Positions 34,445 through 43,591 of a DNA stretch of 64,000 bases are shown piece after piece. Both the position numbers and the translations under genes were made by a program. Every line of letters starts with the position of its first letter. The stretch's first letter is position 1. The notes under the pieces were generated by a model. That model saw only the letters and a list, made by a program, of their open reading frames with translations. It was not told where the DNA came from and made no database searches. The stretch covers positions 3,007,501 through 3,071,500 of the forward strand of contig NZ_CP081966.1 of assembly GCF_019823065.1 (NCBI RefSeq), read 5' to 3'. Source of the DNA: Pseudomonas mosselii (lineage in GTDB: Bacteria; Pseudomonadota; Gammaproteobacteria; Pseudomonadales; Pseudomonadaceae).

Positions 34445-34480
34445 AGCAATATCCGGGTCTGGTGATTATCGGATATTGCT
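34445..34480. repeat. 11-bp inverted repeat between the two recombinase genes
   Basis: Perfect arms AGCAATATCCG (34445-34455) and CGGATATTGCT (34470-34480) are separated by 14 bases. They lie 43 bases ahead of the first recombinase start. The repeat may be an operator or a recombinase core site. Confidence 0.6.
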
Positions 34481-34667
34481 TAGATTTCTCCGATCAATCC
34501 TCGCTGTCCTTCTTAAAATCTGTAACCCCATGATCCTTACAAATAATACGTTTAATAACATGCAGTTACGATTGGAGTCGGATTTTTAAATGGGAGAAAT
34601 GAGTCTGCCGGGCGTCCCGCCAGAGAAGCTTATAGGCCAGGAATTTAAGCTAGCGGGGAACGCTCTA

Positions 34668-35855
34668 TCAACCATAATACCTTCCATAGGTATAAGCCAA
34701 GCTGAAAATGCCTAGATATTTCTGCAACTCGGCAGGGCGGAAGCTTTGCGCACGAATCTTTGCGCCGCTTTCTTTCAAAAAACGCATACTGCCACCAAGC
34801 AGGATATTCCAGTGCTCACCGCCTTTGTCTGTAGAAGTAATGCTTGCATGAGCTTTCATAAGCGCTTCTTTAACAATGCTTCGTATTTGTCGCACGGAAA
34901 GACCGGGGCGCCCGTGACTAGCCTCCAAGATAGGGATTTCTTCGTTCTGCTCTGGGAACGGGGGTAGTCCTCGGCTTTTTCGATAGCGTCTCAAGTAGGG
35001 CAGGAACTCTGGAGTGACTTCAACTTTCCTTAGCAGCCGACCTGGCGCCTCTAGTATCAACCACCATCTGGCATCGTCTAGAACAAAGCAATTCATGCAT
35101 GGGCAGTAGTTATCAGCATTTGCAAGGTCTGCAGCATGCAAACACATAAGAGTCGTTGCTGCTATTATAAAAAGAGCACGCTCACCAGCAGGATCACCCA
35201 GCGCATGAAATTCTAGCGCTTGCAGAACCTGACCTAATTGCTCGGAAGTTAAATATCGTTCCACAGGGTAAGTAGCGCGCATTCCTCTTCCATAGAAAGT
35301 TCGTGATGATATAGCTGGATTTATCGCTATCACATCTTCCTCGCAGAGAAAACCATAAAATGAACTACAAACGCTACGAATGAAACGCAAGGTTTCCACT
35401 TTAGGGCTGCGCGCCCCTACATCTTTAGATGCTCGAATATTGAAAGGCCGCCATGATTCATTGAAAACCGAATTACCATCGACTTGAGCGAATCTAGCGG
35501 TTGTAGAAAATCCAACCCAATTTGAAGGTGGCATCTTGCAAAAAGTAATAAAATTCGTAAACGTCTCTTTATCTAGTGTCAGTACAGTTTTTTCGGCGAC
35601 AATCCAGCTCCATAGGAGCAAACGTTCAACGAATGTTCGGTAATTATTAAAGGTTCCAAGCGGGTGACTATGATATGCAAGAAAGCGGATAGCGCATTTT
35701 AAGTCCGTTTCTACATCAAGATTAGCGGAGAGACTACTGAGGAAGGCTTCGATGCAGGGGTAGCGAGCGTAGTACAGCCCGAGATCGAGAGACATACTTT
35801 CGGGACCAGCAAGGACAGGCCGAGGGTCTATGACTTTTGACATTGACGATCCCAT
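34668..35855 (-). CDS. Tyrosine recombinase-like protein lacking catalytic residues
   Basis: A 395-residue paralogue of the neighbouring recombinase. The alignable landmarks are TFNNYRTFVERLLLWSWIVA against FNSYRTHVERLLLWSLLVAV, and PSNWVGF against PADWIGP. At the active-site positions it differs: the first arginine is His (LMCLHAADL), the HxLRH box reads MRFLK, and the later histidine is Ile (LGIFSLAYT), while the final tyrosines (GRYYG) remain. It should therefore be inactive for strand transfer and may be an architectural or regulatory partner. Its base composition is clearly more AT-rich than its neighbours. The start could also be the ATG four codons later. Confidence 0.75.
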   Translation of the reverse strand: MGSSMSKVIDPRPVLAGPESMSLDLGLYYARYPCIEAFLSSLSANLDVETDLKCAIRFLAYHSHPLGTFNNYRTFVERLLLWSWIVAEKTVLTLDKETFTNFITFCKMPPSNWVGFSTTARFAQVDGNSVFNESWRPFNIRASKDVGARSPKVETLRFIRSVCSSFYGFLCEEDVIAINPAISSRTFYGRGMRATYPVERYLTSEQLGQVLQALEFHALGDPAGERALFIIAATTLMCLHAADLANADNYCPCMNCFVLDDARWWLILEAPGRLLRKVEVTPEFLPYLRRYRKSRGLPPFPEQNEEIPILEASHGRPGLSVRQIRSIVKEALMKAHASITSTDKGGEHWNILLGGSMRFLKESGAKIRAQSFRPAELQKYLGIFSLAYTYGRYYG

Positions 35856-36235
35856 TGGTCTAAAAGGAAGTCACGAGTACTCTTGAAAAATAGCACAGTA
35901 TTTAGTCTTCTTTTTAGGCTTTTTAAACAGGCAAAAGCCTCATCAGGATTCTCCTTTTTTAACCGTTAACGAGGGGGGGCAAGGGAAACCTTGACAGCGG
36001 AGAATGCTGCATCTCACTGATATCTTGGTATTTTTTTTAATCAGTCATTTTCTACTTTTTCATCAGGCGTCACAGGTGACCGAATCAGAAGGTCACCTCC
36101 CGCAATACGCAATTTAACATAATATACATTATGCGCATCTTCGTATGGAGCTATCAGGCCAAGGGTGGTCAGATTGGAAGCCAGGCCAAAACGCTTGCTT
36201 CGACCTGGTACGTCAGTGGCCAGCCTGACTAGCTA
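35856..36235. other. AT-rich intergenic region with a start-less open frame
   Basis: No complete gene is seen. On the minus strand a frame from about 36229 to TGA at 36041-36043 reads VPGRSKRFGLASNLTTLGLI, then APYEDAHNVYYVKLRIAG and on to EKVEND. It looks coding but has no start codon, and it begins right behind the yidD stop. It may be the rest of a decayed gene. The poly-T and poly-G runs at 35992-36040 are otherwise unremarkable. Confidence 0.4.
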
Positions 36236-36442
36236 TCACGGATAGTCTTCACCGCCATTGGGGAACTGGCATCGATGGATACGGTTCAGTGCCATCTTCC
36301 AACCACGTACTGCACCGTGCTTCTCGATAGCCAGCAACGCGTAATTCGAGCAGCTAGGCTCGAACCTACAAGCGTTTCTGAGACGACTCGGTGCCACCCG
36401 TTGATAAAAACGAATGACACCAACGGATAGCCCGGCGATCAC
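36236..36442 (-). CDS. yidD: YidD-family membrane protein insertion factor (extra or displaced copy)
   Basis: A 68-residue protein with the complete YidD pattern: IRFYQRVAPSRLRNACRFEP, the cysteine motif CRFEPSCSNYALLAIEKHG, and RIHRCQFPNGGEDYP. YidD assists membrane protein insertion and normally sits between rnpA and yidC near the origin. Here it overlaps a DUF4177 gene by four bases in accessory DNA, with no rnpA or yidC nearby, so it is probably a second copy with a specialised role. Confidence 0.85.
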   Translation of the reverse strand: MIAGLSVGVIRFYQRVAPSRLRNACRFEPSCSNYALLAIEKHGAVRGWKMALNRIHRCQFPNGGEDYP

Positions 36443-36681
36443 CGTGGCTTACGGAAAGAAATGACGTAGTAATTAGCCATCGAATCTTTTTTGCCCGTCA
36501 ACGCATCGAAGCAGCCAGCTTTCACAGATACACCGATCGAGTCGATCCGATAGAACTCCCAGCCCTGAGCGGCATATTCGTTGACGACCTTTTCCAGGTA
36601 GACCGCAGCTTCATTGCCACGATGCTTGCTTGCTTGCACTTCAATGTTCGGTGGAACCTGGACCATCTTGTAAACGTACAT
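36439..36681 (-). CDS. DUF4177 domain protein
   Basis: An 80-residue soluble protein that starts YVYKMVQVPPNIEV and contains the DUF4177 core VNEYAAQGWEFYRIDSIGV with the ending YYVISFRKPR. Such proteins are small alpha/beta folds of unknown function. Its end overlaps the yidD start by four bases (ATGA), so the two are translationally coupled, with DUF4177 first. The partnership with a YidD suggests a membrane-associated role, but nothing more can be said. Confidence 0.75.
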   Translation of the reverse strand: MYVYKMVQVPPNIEVQASKHRGNEAAVYLEKVVNEYAAQGWEFYRIDSIGVSVKAGCFDALTGKKDSMANYYVISFRKPR

Positions 36682-36938
36682 CGCATCTTCCTTGCATCAG
36701 GGGCTTGATTGACACTTTGTCAGCCAGGGTGGCCAGCAAAATGATCTCAATAGTAGCGATGAGACAGCTGTAGCTCAAACCCCCGTAATCACTGGAATCT
36801 AGCAAGCGTAGGCATCCACGATGCGCTAGTGTGCGAGCCTGAGTAACGCGTGGGAGTCTATGCGTAGATGCGTATTGAGCATCAGCCCAGAGGGAGGCCA
36901 GATTTCAGCCTCCATCAAAGCCCCATTTCCAATCCAGC

Positions 36939-37676
36939 TCACTGGAACGTCAATTCTTTCGGCACCTCATACCGACTGCCGTCATAATCCAGATCGAACA
37001 TCTTCGTCGTCGAACTGCTCTCGATTTCCTCACAGTCATCAACGCCTTTCACAACGCTCCGACTCCCGGTCGATATCTCAGTCACCCGCAACCTGCTGAA
37101 ACCATCCTTGCCAGGTTTGCCAATCGCTAATGTGCGCTTTGTCTCGCCGAACTCTCCGGCGCAGGAACCATCCCATTCACCGTTGCCCTTGCTTACAACC
37201 AGGCCTTCCATGACCCGGCGCAACTGCGAACCGTCGTTCACGTAGAGGCTCAGTGTCTCGCTGCTGAACGGATTGACCCGCGACGAGCCTGTGTGCTGAA
37301 TACGCACTCCAAATGCCCGCAGCCCAGGCGCAACCTGATACCGCGCCGTGTCCAACGCCAGGCCTGAAAACTGCACCGCGTCGGAGACGATCGCAGCCTC
37401 CTGGTAACTGCGAGCAATGATCTTGCCGCTGGCGGCTTCTGCCACCAGCACATCCAGGCCGTAATCGCCTTGCCCGTACTCATCGACGTTCATCATCATA
37501 GGCAAGGCTGCCAGTACTTGGCTGGCGTCTGCAGGATTGACCTTGCAGGCCGCAAATTCACTGGCAAGCTTCAAGGTTGGGTGCAGGTTCTGGGCCCAGG
37601 TTTGCAAATGCTGCGTACAGTCGCCCCAGGCGATCATGGGGGCAAACAACAGCGGTAACACGGTGAATCCACGCAT
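36939..37676 (-). CDS. Secreted protein of unknown function
   Basis: A 245-residue protein with a short signal peptide (MRGFTVLPLLFAPMIAWG, cleavage before DCTQH). The mature part contains four cysteines (DC, AAC, SC, DDC), suggesting disulfides in the periplasm. Elements such as YGLDVLVAEAASGKIIARSY and FDLDYDGSRYEVPKELTFQ suggest a beta-rich fold. I do not recognise the family. It stands alone, facing away from the diguanylate cyclase gene, with a long palindrome in the shared upstream region. Confidence 0.65.
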   Translation of the reverse strand: MRGFTVLPLLFAPMIAWGDCTQHLQTWAQNLHPTLKLASEFAACKVNPADASQVLAALPMMMNVDEYGQGDYGLDVLVAEAASGKIIARSYQEAAIVSDAVQFSGLALDTARYQVAPGLRAFGVRIQHTGSSRVNPFSSETLSLYVNDGSQLRRVMEGLVVSKGNGEWDGSCAGEFGETKRTLAIGKPGKDGFSRLRVTEISTGSRSVVKGVDDCEEIESSSTTKMFDLDYDGSRYEVPKELTFQ

Positions 37677-37784
37677 GGAGATGCCTCATTCCTTTGATGG
37701 TTTTGCCAGGGTATGTGAGCTGGGCGCAAACTTCACATGGTTGATGGGTACACGTGCCCTGCCCGATCTTTGATAACCCTGAAT

Positions 37785-37820
37785 TATAACTCAACTAAAT
37801 GAATATTTAGTTGAGTTATA
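37785..37820. promoter_or_regulatory. 36-base palindrome, candidate operator
   Basis: Perfect 16-bp arms TATAACTCAACTAAAT and ATTTAGTTGAGTTATA are separated by GAAT. It lies between the divergent secreted-protein gene (start 37676) and the diguanylate cyclase gene (start about 37929). No T tract or gene end is adjacent, so an operator is more likely than a terminator. Confidence 0.6.
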
Positions 37821-37928
37821 TGACAAGGACTCCCTCAGTATTCCACTAAAGTTAACGCAGCGGCGGCAGACAACCCGTGCGCATCAACCCTGCCTGCCCG
37901 GCATTTGCGCGCCTCGGACCTCGAATAC

Positions 37929-39449
37929 ATGAATGCTTTGCTGTTCTCGCCCGTTTTTCTGGGTACCAATATCCTGGTTGCCAGCGCGATCATCTGCCTT
38001 GCTTTGTGGTATTACTCGCGCCCTCATCCAGGCCCCGGGCTGTGGACGCTCGGCATCTTGCTGCTGATGCCGGGCCAGTACCTTACCCTGGGCGGCACCT
38101 ATTCGGCCTCGTTGCTGTACAACGTACTGAGCTACACCCTCCAGGTCTCCGGCGAGGCTGTGCTGGTGATCGGGATATTCCGTTTTCTTGGCCGTCCAGC
38201 GCCCTGGTGGCTGGTGCCGGCGACCTGCCTGACCGCCCTGCCCTGGCTGCTCTGGCAAAGCCAGGTCGGATTGCCTGACAGCGAGGTACTGATTGCCCTG
38301 TATGCCTTCGTCAGCGCCTTGATACGTGCGCTGGCCTGCTGGGCACTGTTGCGGCTACCGGGAGACCGGCGTCTGCGCAGCGCCCGGCGTTTCGCGGCCC
38401 TGAACTTCGGCCTGCTGGCCCTGTGCTCGCTGGTCGGTGGTTTTCTCAGTCTGCTCGACGACCAGCAGGACGGCGGCCCCCGCCAAGGGTTCGAGTCGAT
38501 GTCCGAAATGTTCACCTACAACGTCGGCTATCCGCTGTGGATCCTTTGCCTGTTCGGCCTGACCCTGCTCACCCTGCGCCGCTTCCTGCTCGCCGCGCAA
38601 AGCTCTGCCGCACGTTTCGAGCGGTTGATGAACATCACCAGCGCCGCAGTGGTGATTGTCCGCAATGGCCGGATCGTCGACGGCAACCCGATGCTTAGGC
38701 AGCTTTTCGGCCATGATCGGGACTATTTCCTTGAACGCCCCCTCGCCCATCTGTTCAAGGCCGAGCAAGACCTTGAGCAACAGCTGGGCCGGTTCGATGG
38801 CGTGCCGCTCGACCGGGTGGCCGTGCGCAGTGATGGTGGCCAGTTCGATGCGGAACTGACGGTGGCGGCCCTCGATGATGGAACTCACGTCGCCGAGATC
38901 CGTGATGTCAGCGGTCGCAAATCGCTGGAAAAAGCACTGCGCCGAACGGCCTCGCGTGACGCCCTGACCGGCGTTATGAACCGCGGCGCCTTTACCGAAC
39001 AGGCGCAGCTGGTGTTGAGCCAGGCGAAGCGCGATGGGCGCTCGCTGTGCCTGGCGATCCTCGACATCGATCACTTCAAGCGCATCAACGACAGCCATGG
39101 CCATCCGATCGGCGACCTGGCGCTGAAGGCGTTCAGTGCAGTGTGCGAACGCCAGGTCAGGCGCTCGGACCTGTTCGCACGGTTCGGCGGCGAAGAGTTC
39201 GTGCTGCTGCTTTCTGATACCGACGCGCAGCAGGCCTTTGCCTTGCTTGAGCGGCTGCGCACGGCATGGAGTGCCCATCGACTGGATATCCCGGGCGGCC
39301 AGCTGCAGTCCACCGTCAGCATCGGCATGGTCCGGGTTGATGGCGAGGCTACCTTTGAACACTGGATCAATCTGGCCGACCAGGCGCTTTATGCCGCCAA
39401 GCAAGCGGGGCGTGATCGTACTCAGGTCTACGCGGGGAGTGCTGCGTGA
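37929..39449 (+). CDS. Membrane diguanylate cyclase (7TM-like, PAS, GGDEF)
   Basis: A 506-residue protein that makes cyclic di-GMP from two GTP. The N-terminal ~220 residues hold about six or seven membrane helices (LGTNILVASAIICLALWYYS onward). A PAS-like domain follows (FERLMNITSAAVVIVRNGRI, then EIRDVSGRKSLEKAL). The C-terminal GGDEF domain is complete, with DALTGVMNRGAF, LDIDHFKRINDSHGHPIGD and the active-site GGEEF in ARFGGEEFVLLLS. No I-site RxxD is obvious immediately before GGEEF (RRSDLFARF places RSD nearby). The frame runs back to a TTG at 37905, but ATG at 37929 begins the first membrane helix. Confidence 0.88.
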   Translation: MNALLFSPVFLGTNILVASAIICLALWYYSRPHPGPGLWTLGILLLMPGQYLTLGGTYSASLLYNVLSYTLQVSGEAVLVIGIFRFLGRPAPWWLVPATCLTALPWLLWQSQVGLPDSEVLIALYAFVSALIRALACWALLRLPGDRRLRSARRFAALNFGLLALCSLVGGFLSLLDDQQDGGPRQGFESMSEMFTYNVGYPLWILCLFGLTLLTLRRFLLAAQSSAARFERLMNITSAAVVIVRNGRIVDGNPMLRQLFGHDRDYFLERPLAHLFKAEQDLEQQLGRFDGVPLDRVAVRSDGGQFDAELTVAALDDGTHVAEIRDVSGRKSLEKALRRTASRDALTGVMNRGAFTEQAQLVLSQAKRDGRSLCLAILDIDHFKRINDSHGHPIGDLALKAFSAVCERQVRRSDLFARFGGEEFVLLLSDTDAQQAFALLERLRTAWSAHRLDIPGGQLQSTVSIGMVRVDGEATFEHWINLADQALYAAKQAGRDRTQVYAGSAA

Positions 39450-39514
39450 AATAGCCATCCCGCCTCGTCAAGCGGCTATGCTCACCAGACCCACCCCACG
39501 GAGCCTGTTCGAAA

Positions 39515-41122
39515 ATGGACATTCGCCAGAAAACCATCGGGTTCGGTCTGGTCAGCATCCTCGCCGCGCTGTTGCTCGGCGGTAGCGGCCTGCTCGCCGA
39601 GCATGACCAGAACCAGGCACTCAAGCGCAGCGAGGCCAGCATGGCCGCCCTACGCAATCACATGGAAGGCGACATGATGCACGACGCGCTGCGCGCCGAC
39701 GTGCTGGCCGCCCTGCTGGTCAAGCCGGGCGACACGGACACCGCCAACCAGGTGCTGGCCGACCTCGACGAGCACGCCAAATGGTTCCGCAGTGTCGTGC
39801 AGAGCAACCTCGAACTGCCTCTGGATAGCGATCTGCACCAGGCTATCAGCGAGCTGGGCCCCCTCCTCGACCACTATATCGCCAGTGCCACCTCAATCAT
39901 CCAGCTGGCCTTGCAGTCACCCGAGCAGGCCCAGGCACAATTGCCGGCCTTCGTCGCGGCGTTCAAGGAGCTGGAGCAGCGCAACAGCACCCTCAGTGAT
40001 CTGATCGCCGGCAACGCCGACAAGAGCCGCGAGCAGAGCACCGCCACCCTGCACCAGGGCGTCGCCGTGCTGGTCGGCGGGATGGTCCTGGCCGCCGTGG
40101 TGCTGGCGCTGTGCACTTTCCTGCTGTTGCGCTCGATCCTGCGCCCCTTGAGCCAGACCATGGCGGTGGCCGAACGCATCGCCCAAGGCGACCTCACCAC
40201 CCAGATCCAGGTCCATGACCGCGACGAGACCGGGCACCTGCTGCGCTCGTTGGCCGACATGCGCGACAGCCTGGGCAACATGATCAAGGCCATCCATGAA
40301 GAGAACTTGCTGCTGCGTGAAGTAGCCGATGAACTGGGCCAGGCTTCCAGCAGCCTCGTACAACGCACCAGCCAGCAGTCCGACAGCGCCGTGAGCATGG
40401 CCTCGGCCACCGAGCAGATGATCGCCAACCTGGCGCGGATCGCCGACCACGCCCGCGATGCGCAGGCTATCTCCGGGCAGTCCGAGCGCCTGGCCAGCGA
40501 CGGCGGCGAGGTCATCCTCAACGTGGTCGGCGGCATGCAGGGGATCGACGAAGCGGTCAACCGCTCCTCTGAAACCATCACCGTGCTGGGGCAAAGCTCG
40601 GAAGAAATCCACTCGATCATCCAGGTGATCAACACCATCGCCGAGCAGACCAACCTGCTGGCTTTGAACGCGGCCATCGAAGCCGCCCGTGCCGGCGAGG
40701 CCGGGCGCGGCTTTGCCGTGGTCGCCGACGAAGTACGCGGCTTGGCCGGGCGCACGGCGCAGTCGACCCGAGAGATAACCGGCATGATCGAACGCATCCG
40801 ACAAAGCACGGGCAACGCCGTCGACAGCATGCAGACTGGCGTCACCCGGGTCCGCGCCGGCGTGGAGCTGGCCACCCAGGCGGGGGCGTCGATCCAACAG
40901 ATTCGTGAAGGCGCCCGCCGCGCCGCGTCGGTTGTCGAGGAAATCTCGCAGACCATCGGCGAGCAGACCCGGGCCAGCCAGGATGTCGCGCAACAGGTCG
41001 AGCTGATCGCCCGCATGTCCAGGGACAGCACCGACACCACGCGGCAGCTGGCGTCGGCGGCGCAGCGCCTGGGCGAAATCGCCCAGGGCATGCAGGCGAG
41101 CGTGTCGCGGTTTCGCGTGTGA
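39515..41122 (+). CDS. Methyl-accepting chemotaxis protein
   Basis: A 535-residue transmembrane chemoreceptor. TM1 ([19 protein letters not shown]) is followed by a periplasmic helical-bundle sensor of about 160 residues, TM2 ([23 protein letters not shown]), a HAMP domain ([20 protein letters not shown]) and the signalling domain with tip [20 protein letters not shown] then [16 protein letters not shown]. It signals to CheA/CheW. The ligand is unknown; the sensor resembles the small four-helix MCP domains. It starts 65 bases after the diguanylate cyclase on the same strand and is convergent with the serine hydrolase gene. Confidence 0.92.
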   Translation: MDIRQKTIGFGLVSILAALLLGGSGLLAEHDQNQALKRSEASMAALRNHMEGDMMHDALRADVLAALLVKPGDTDTANQVLADLDEHAKWFRSVVQSNLELPLDSDLHQAISELGPLLDHYIASATSIIQLALQSPEQAQAQLPAFVAAFKELEQRNSTLSDLIAGNADKSREQSTATLHQGVAVLVGGMVLAAVVLALCTFLLLRSILRPLSQTMAVAERIAQGDLTTQIQVHDRDETGHLLRSLADMRDSLGNMIKAIHEENLLLREVADELGQASSSLVQRTSQQSDSAVSMASATEQMIANLARIADHARDAQAISGQSERLASDGGEVILNVVGGMQGIDEAVNRSSETITVLGQSSEEIHSIIQVINTIAEQTNLLALNAAIEAARAGEAGRGFAVVADEVRGLAGRTAQSTREITGMIERIRQSTGNAVDSMQTGVTRVRAGVELATQAGASIQQIREGARRAASVVEEISQTIGEQTRASQDVAQQVELIARMSRDSTDTTRQLASAAQRLGEIAQGMQASVSRFRV

Positions 41123-41124
41123 CT

Positions 41125-41151
41125 GGGCAGGCGCTTGCCGGCGCCCTGCCC
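41125..41151. terminator. Hairpin between convergent MCP and serine hydrolase genes
   Basis: GGGCAGGCGC and GCGCCCTGCCC can pair with one bulge around a short loop, between the two convergent stops. It is GC-rich without a T tract, so it is a weak candidate for a shared terminator. Confidence 0.35.
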
Positions 41152-41161
41152 TCGCCCGGTG

Positions 41162-42493
41162 CTACTGGCTCAGCGCCTTGGCCACTGCGTTGACGAACAC
41201 CGCCTGCTCGTCATACAGCGAGCCGGGGCTCTCGGCGTTCTTCCAGGTCGACCACTGCACCACCACCAGATGCTCCGCCGGGTTGATGGCGATGCTCTGG
41301 CCGAAGATGCCCAGCGCCCAAAAGGTCTTGTCGCTGTTGGCGGTGCGCTTGGGCTCGGCATCGCTGTCCGGGGCCGGGGCGTTGTACCACCACTGGTAGC
41401 CGTACTGGCCGTTGGGCGCTGCGGCCGTCACCGATCCCTTGGCTTGGGTCCAGTGGGTCGAACGTGCTACCCAGTCGTCCGGGAGCAGCTTTTCGCCATC
41501 CGGCAGCTGGCCGCCGCTCTGCACAAACTGGCCGAAGCGCCCCCAGTCGCGCAGCGTGGCATTGAAACCGTGGCCGCCCATGTCCACCTTGCCCGGCACC
41601 AGGGCGTGCCAGACGCCAGCCTGTTGCATGCCGTAGCGGCTCCACACCCGAGTTTGCAGATACTCGGCGATGGTCATGCCGGTGGCATTCTCCAACACCC
41701 GACCGACCAGCCAGGCGCCACCGGTGTTGTACGACCAGACCTCACCCGGCTTGACCCCGGGCTTGCGCTTGACCGACCTCACCAGTTCGAGCACGCAGTG
41801 ATAGGGATCAGCAGTGGCCTCGCACTGGGTCATGTGCGAAAAGTCCGAATCCTTGGAGGCGTAGTTCTCGTCCCAGATTACGCCCGAGGTGTGTTGCAAC
41901 AGCTGGTGCAAGGTCACGTCCTGCCATTCGGAACCTTCCAGCTCCGGGACATAGCGGCTGATCCTGTCATCCAGCGACTGGATCTTGCCCTCCTTGACGG
42001 CGATGCCGACCAGCACGCTGACCACTGACTTGGCCACCGAGCGGGACGTCCACAAGGTCTGTGGCGTGTTGCCCTTGCCGTAGTATTCGTAGGCGATCTT
42101 GCCGTCCTTGAGCACCAGCAGGCCGGTCACGCTCTGGTTGGCCAGGTACTGCGCCAGGTTGTGCGTCTTGCCGCCCAACTGATACTGCACGTCGGTCAGC
42201 GCGTGGCTGGCCTGCGGCAAGGGAAATGGCGTGGCGCCGTTCGGGGCGAAGACATCGCCACCGTAGAGGCGGTAAGTGTTGCGAAAGCCCACGACCCGGG
42301 TGGCCTGGTCCCAGGTGAGCATATCCCTGGCAGCCGGCAGCACCTTGTCGAACGGCTGCGGACAGGGTTCAAGCCCTGGCACGCCGCAGGCCCCCTTGTT
42401 GTCGGCCGCCTGCGCCACACCCGCCAGGGCGGCGAGCGTCAGGGCCAGGATGGAAAGACCGTTGAACGACTTCTTTATTGTTGTTGGCCGCAT
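41162..42493 (-). CDS. Secreted serine hydrolase, class C beta-lactamase fold
   Basis: A 443-residue periplasmic or secreted enzyme with a signal peptide (SFNGLSILALTLAALAGVAQA, cleavage before ADNKG). The catalytic SxxK motif is SRSVAKSV and the YxN motif is SYNTGGAWL, with HTSGVIWDENY nearby. This is the beta-lactamase/esterase EstB/NylB-like family (COG1680). Members cleave esters, peptides or amide oligomers, so true beta-lactamase activity cannot be claimed. The frame extends to 42643, but ATG at 42493 (MRPTTIKKSF) has GGAG upstream and starts the signal peptide. A LysR gene is divergent. Confidence 0.85.
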   Translation of the reverse strand: MRPTTIKKSFNGLSILALTLAALAGVAQAADNKGACGVPGLEPCPQPFDKVLPAARDMLTWDQATRVVGFRNTYRLYGGDVFAPNGATPFPLPQASHALTDVQYQLGGKTHNLAQYLANQSVTGLLVLKDGKIAYEYYGKGNTPQTLWTSRSVAKSVVSVLVGIAVKEGKIQSLDDRISRYVPELEGSEWQDVTLHQLLQHTSGVIWDENYASKDSDFSHMTQCEATADPYHCVLELVRSVKRKPGVKPGEVWSYNTGGAWLVGRVLENATGMTIAEYLQTRVWSRYGMQQAGVWHALVPGKVDMGGHGFNATLRDWGRFGQFVQSGGQLPDGEKLLPDDWVARSTHWTQAKGSVTAAAPNGQYGYQWWYNAPAPDSDAEPKRTANSDKTFWALGIFGQSIAINPAEHLVVVQWSTWKNAESPGSLYDEQAVFVNAVAKALSQ

Positions 42494-42614
42494 CGGAGGG
42501 CTCCTCGTAAAGCGCGGAAATACGCTGCCCCGAGTGTCGGCAACTTGAACGGGCGGGAAAAGCACAATAAATTTGCCTTCACTATTAAAAAAACTAACAG
42601 CCAGGAGCGTGTCC

Positions 42615-43511
42615 ATGGCCGAAGACCGCCTGCCCCCGCTCAACGCCGTGCGTGCTTTCGAGGCCGCCGCCCGCCTGGGTAGCTATGTCGCCGCCTCCCA
42701 GGCGTTGCACGTGACCCAGCCGGCGATCGGTCGGCATGTAAAGAACCTCGAGGCCTGGCTGGGCGTGCGCCTGCTTGAGCGCTCCCCCCGCGGCGTGAGC
42801 CTCACCCTGCCCGGCGCCCATTACTACAAGGCCGCAGCCGAAGCACTGCAGATCCTCGCTGATGCCGGTGCGCGCCTGGCACAACGGGGAGACGAGCGCT
42901 GGCTACGGATCCTCTGCGTGCCGGCGTTCGCCTCGCGCTGGCTGACACCGCGCATCGACGCCCTGCGCAGCCTGCGCCCGGACCTGAGGATCGCCATCGA
43001 GCCTAATGCCACCTTTACCAGCGTGGATGCGCGCCAGGCGGACCTGGGCATCGCCTTCGGTCTGCCGGGTGAGCTGAGCGGGGTACGCGAGGTGTTGATC
43101 CGCCCGAAGGTGTTCGCCGTCTGCGCGCCGAGCTACCTCGCGCAGTTGCCTGCGAGACTAAGCGCTGCGAACTTGCCCGGATGCAGGCTGATCCATGTCG
43201 ATGACGGCACCTGGTGGAACAGCTGGTTCGCCGCCAATGGCCTGAGGGTACGGGTCAAGGCCGACACTTCGCACATCAGCAACGATATCGTGCTGAACCT
43301 GGCCCAACGCGGTCACGGCGTTGCCCTGGCCACCGAGGTACTGGTGGGGCGTGAGCTGCGCGAAGGCAGCCTGGTGCGCTGCGTGGAACAAGCCGTGGCG
43401 CTGGAAAGCTACCAGTTGCTGACGCCAGCGCAGCCGCCGAGTGCCGATGCGTTGTGGTTCATGGGTTGGTTGGGTGACAGCCTGCGTGAGGCATATCCGG
43501 ACGCGGTGTGA
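42615..43511 (+). CDS. LysR-family regulator (GcvA type)
   Basis: A 298-residue regulator beginning MAEDRLPPLNAVRAFEAAAR, which is the GcvA-subgroup signature. The helix-turn-helix is SQALHVTQPAIGRHVKNLEA, and the effector domain has ILCVPAFASRWLTPRIDAL and RGHGVALATEVLVGRELREG. The gene is divergent from the serine hydrolase with a 121-base gap, so it probably controls that gene. This arrangement is common for GcvA-like activators of beta-lactamase-fold enzymes (AmpR type). The ATG at 42615 has CAGGAG upstream; earlier in-frame codons are ignored. Confidence 0.88.
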   Translation: MAEDRLPPLNAVRAFEAAARLGSYVAASQALHVTQPAIGRHVKNLEAWLGVRLLERSPRGVSLTLPGAHYYKAAAEALQILADAGARLAQRGDERWLRILCVPAFASRWLTPRIDALRSLRPDLRIAIEPNATFTSVDARQADLGIAFGLPGELSGVREVLIRPKVFAVCAPSYLAQLPARLSAANLPGCRLIHVDDGTWWNSWFAANGLRVRVKADTSHISNDIVLNLAQRGHGVALATEVLVGRELREGSLVRCVEQAVALESYQLLTPAQPPSADALWFMGWLGDSLREAYPDAV

Positions 43512-43591
43512 ATCTGGCACCGGCTGGCCGGTGATCAGGGGGCAAGTCGCATTGGTGCACCATCCCTCCCACGCAGCCAGCGCTGGTCTGG

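Noticed and set aside
41162..42493. Nylon-oligomer hydrolase (NylB) linked to the lactam island
   Set aside because: It shares the fold and SxxK/YxN motifs, but so do many esterases, and it lies 23 kb from the island in backbone-like DNA.
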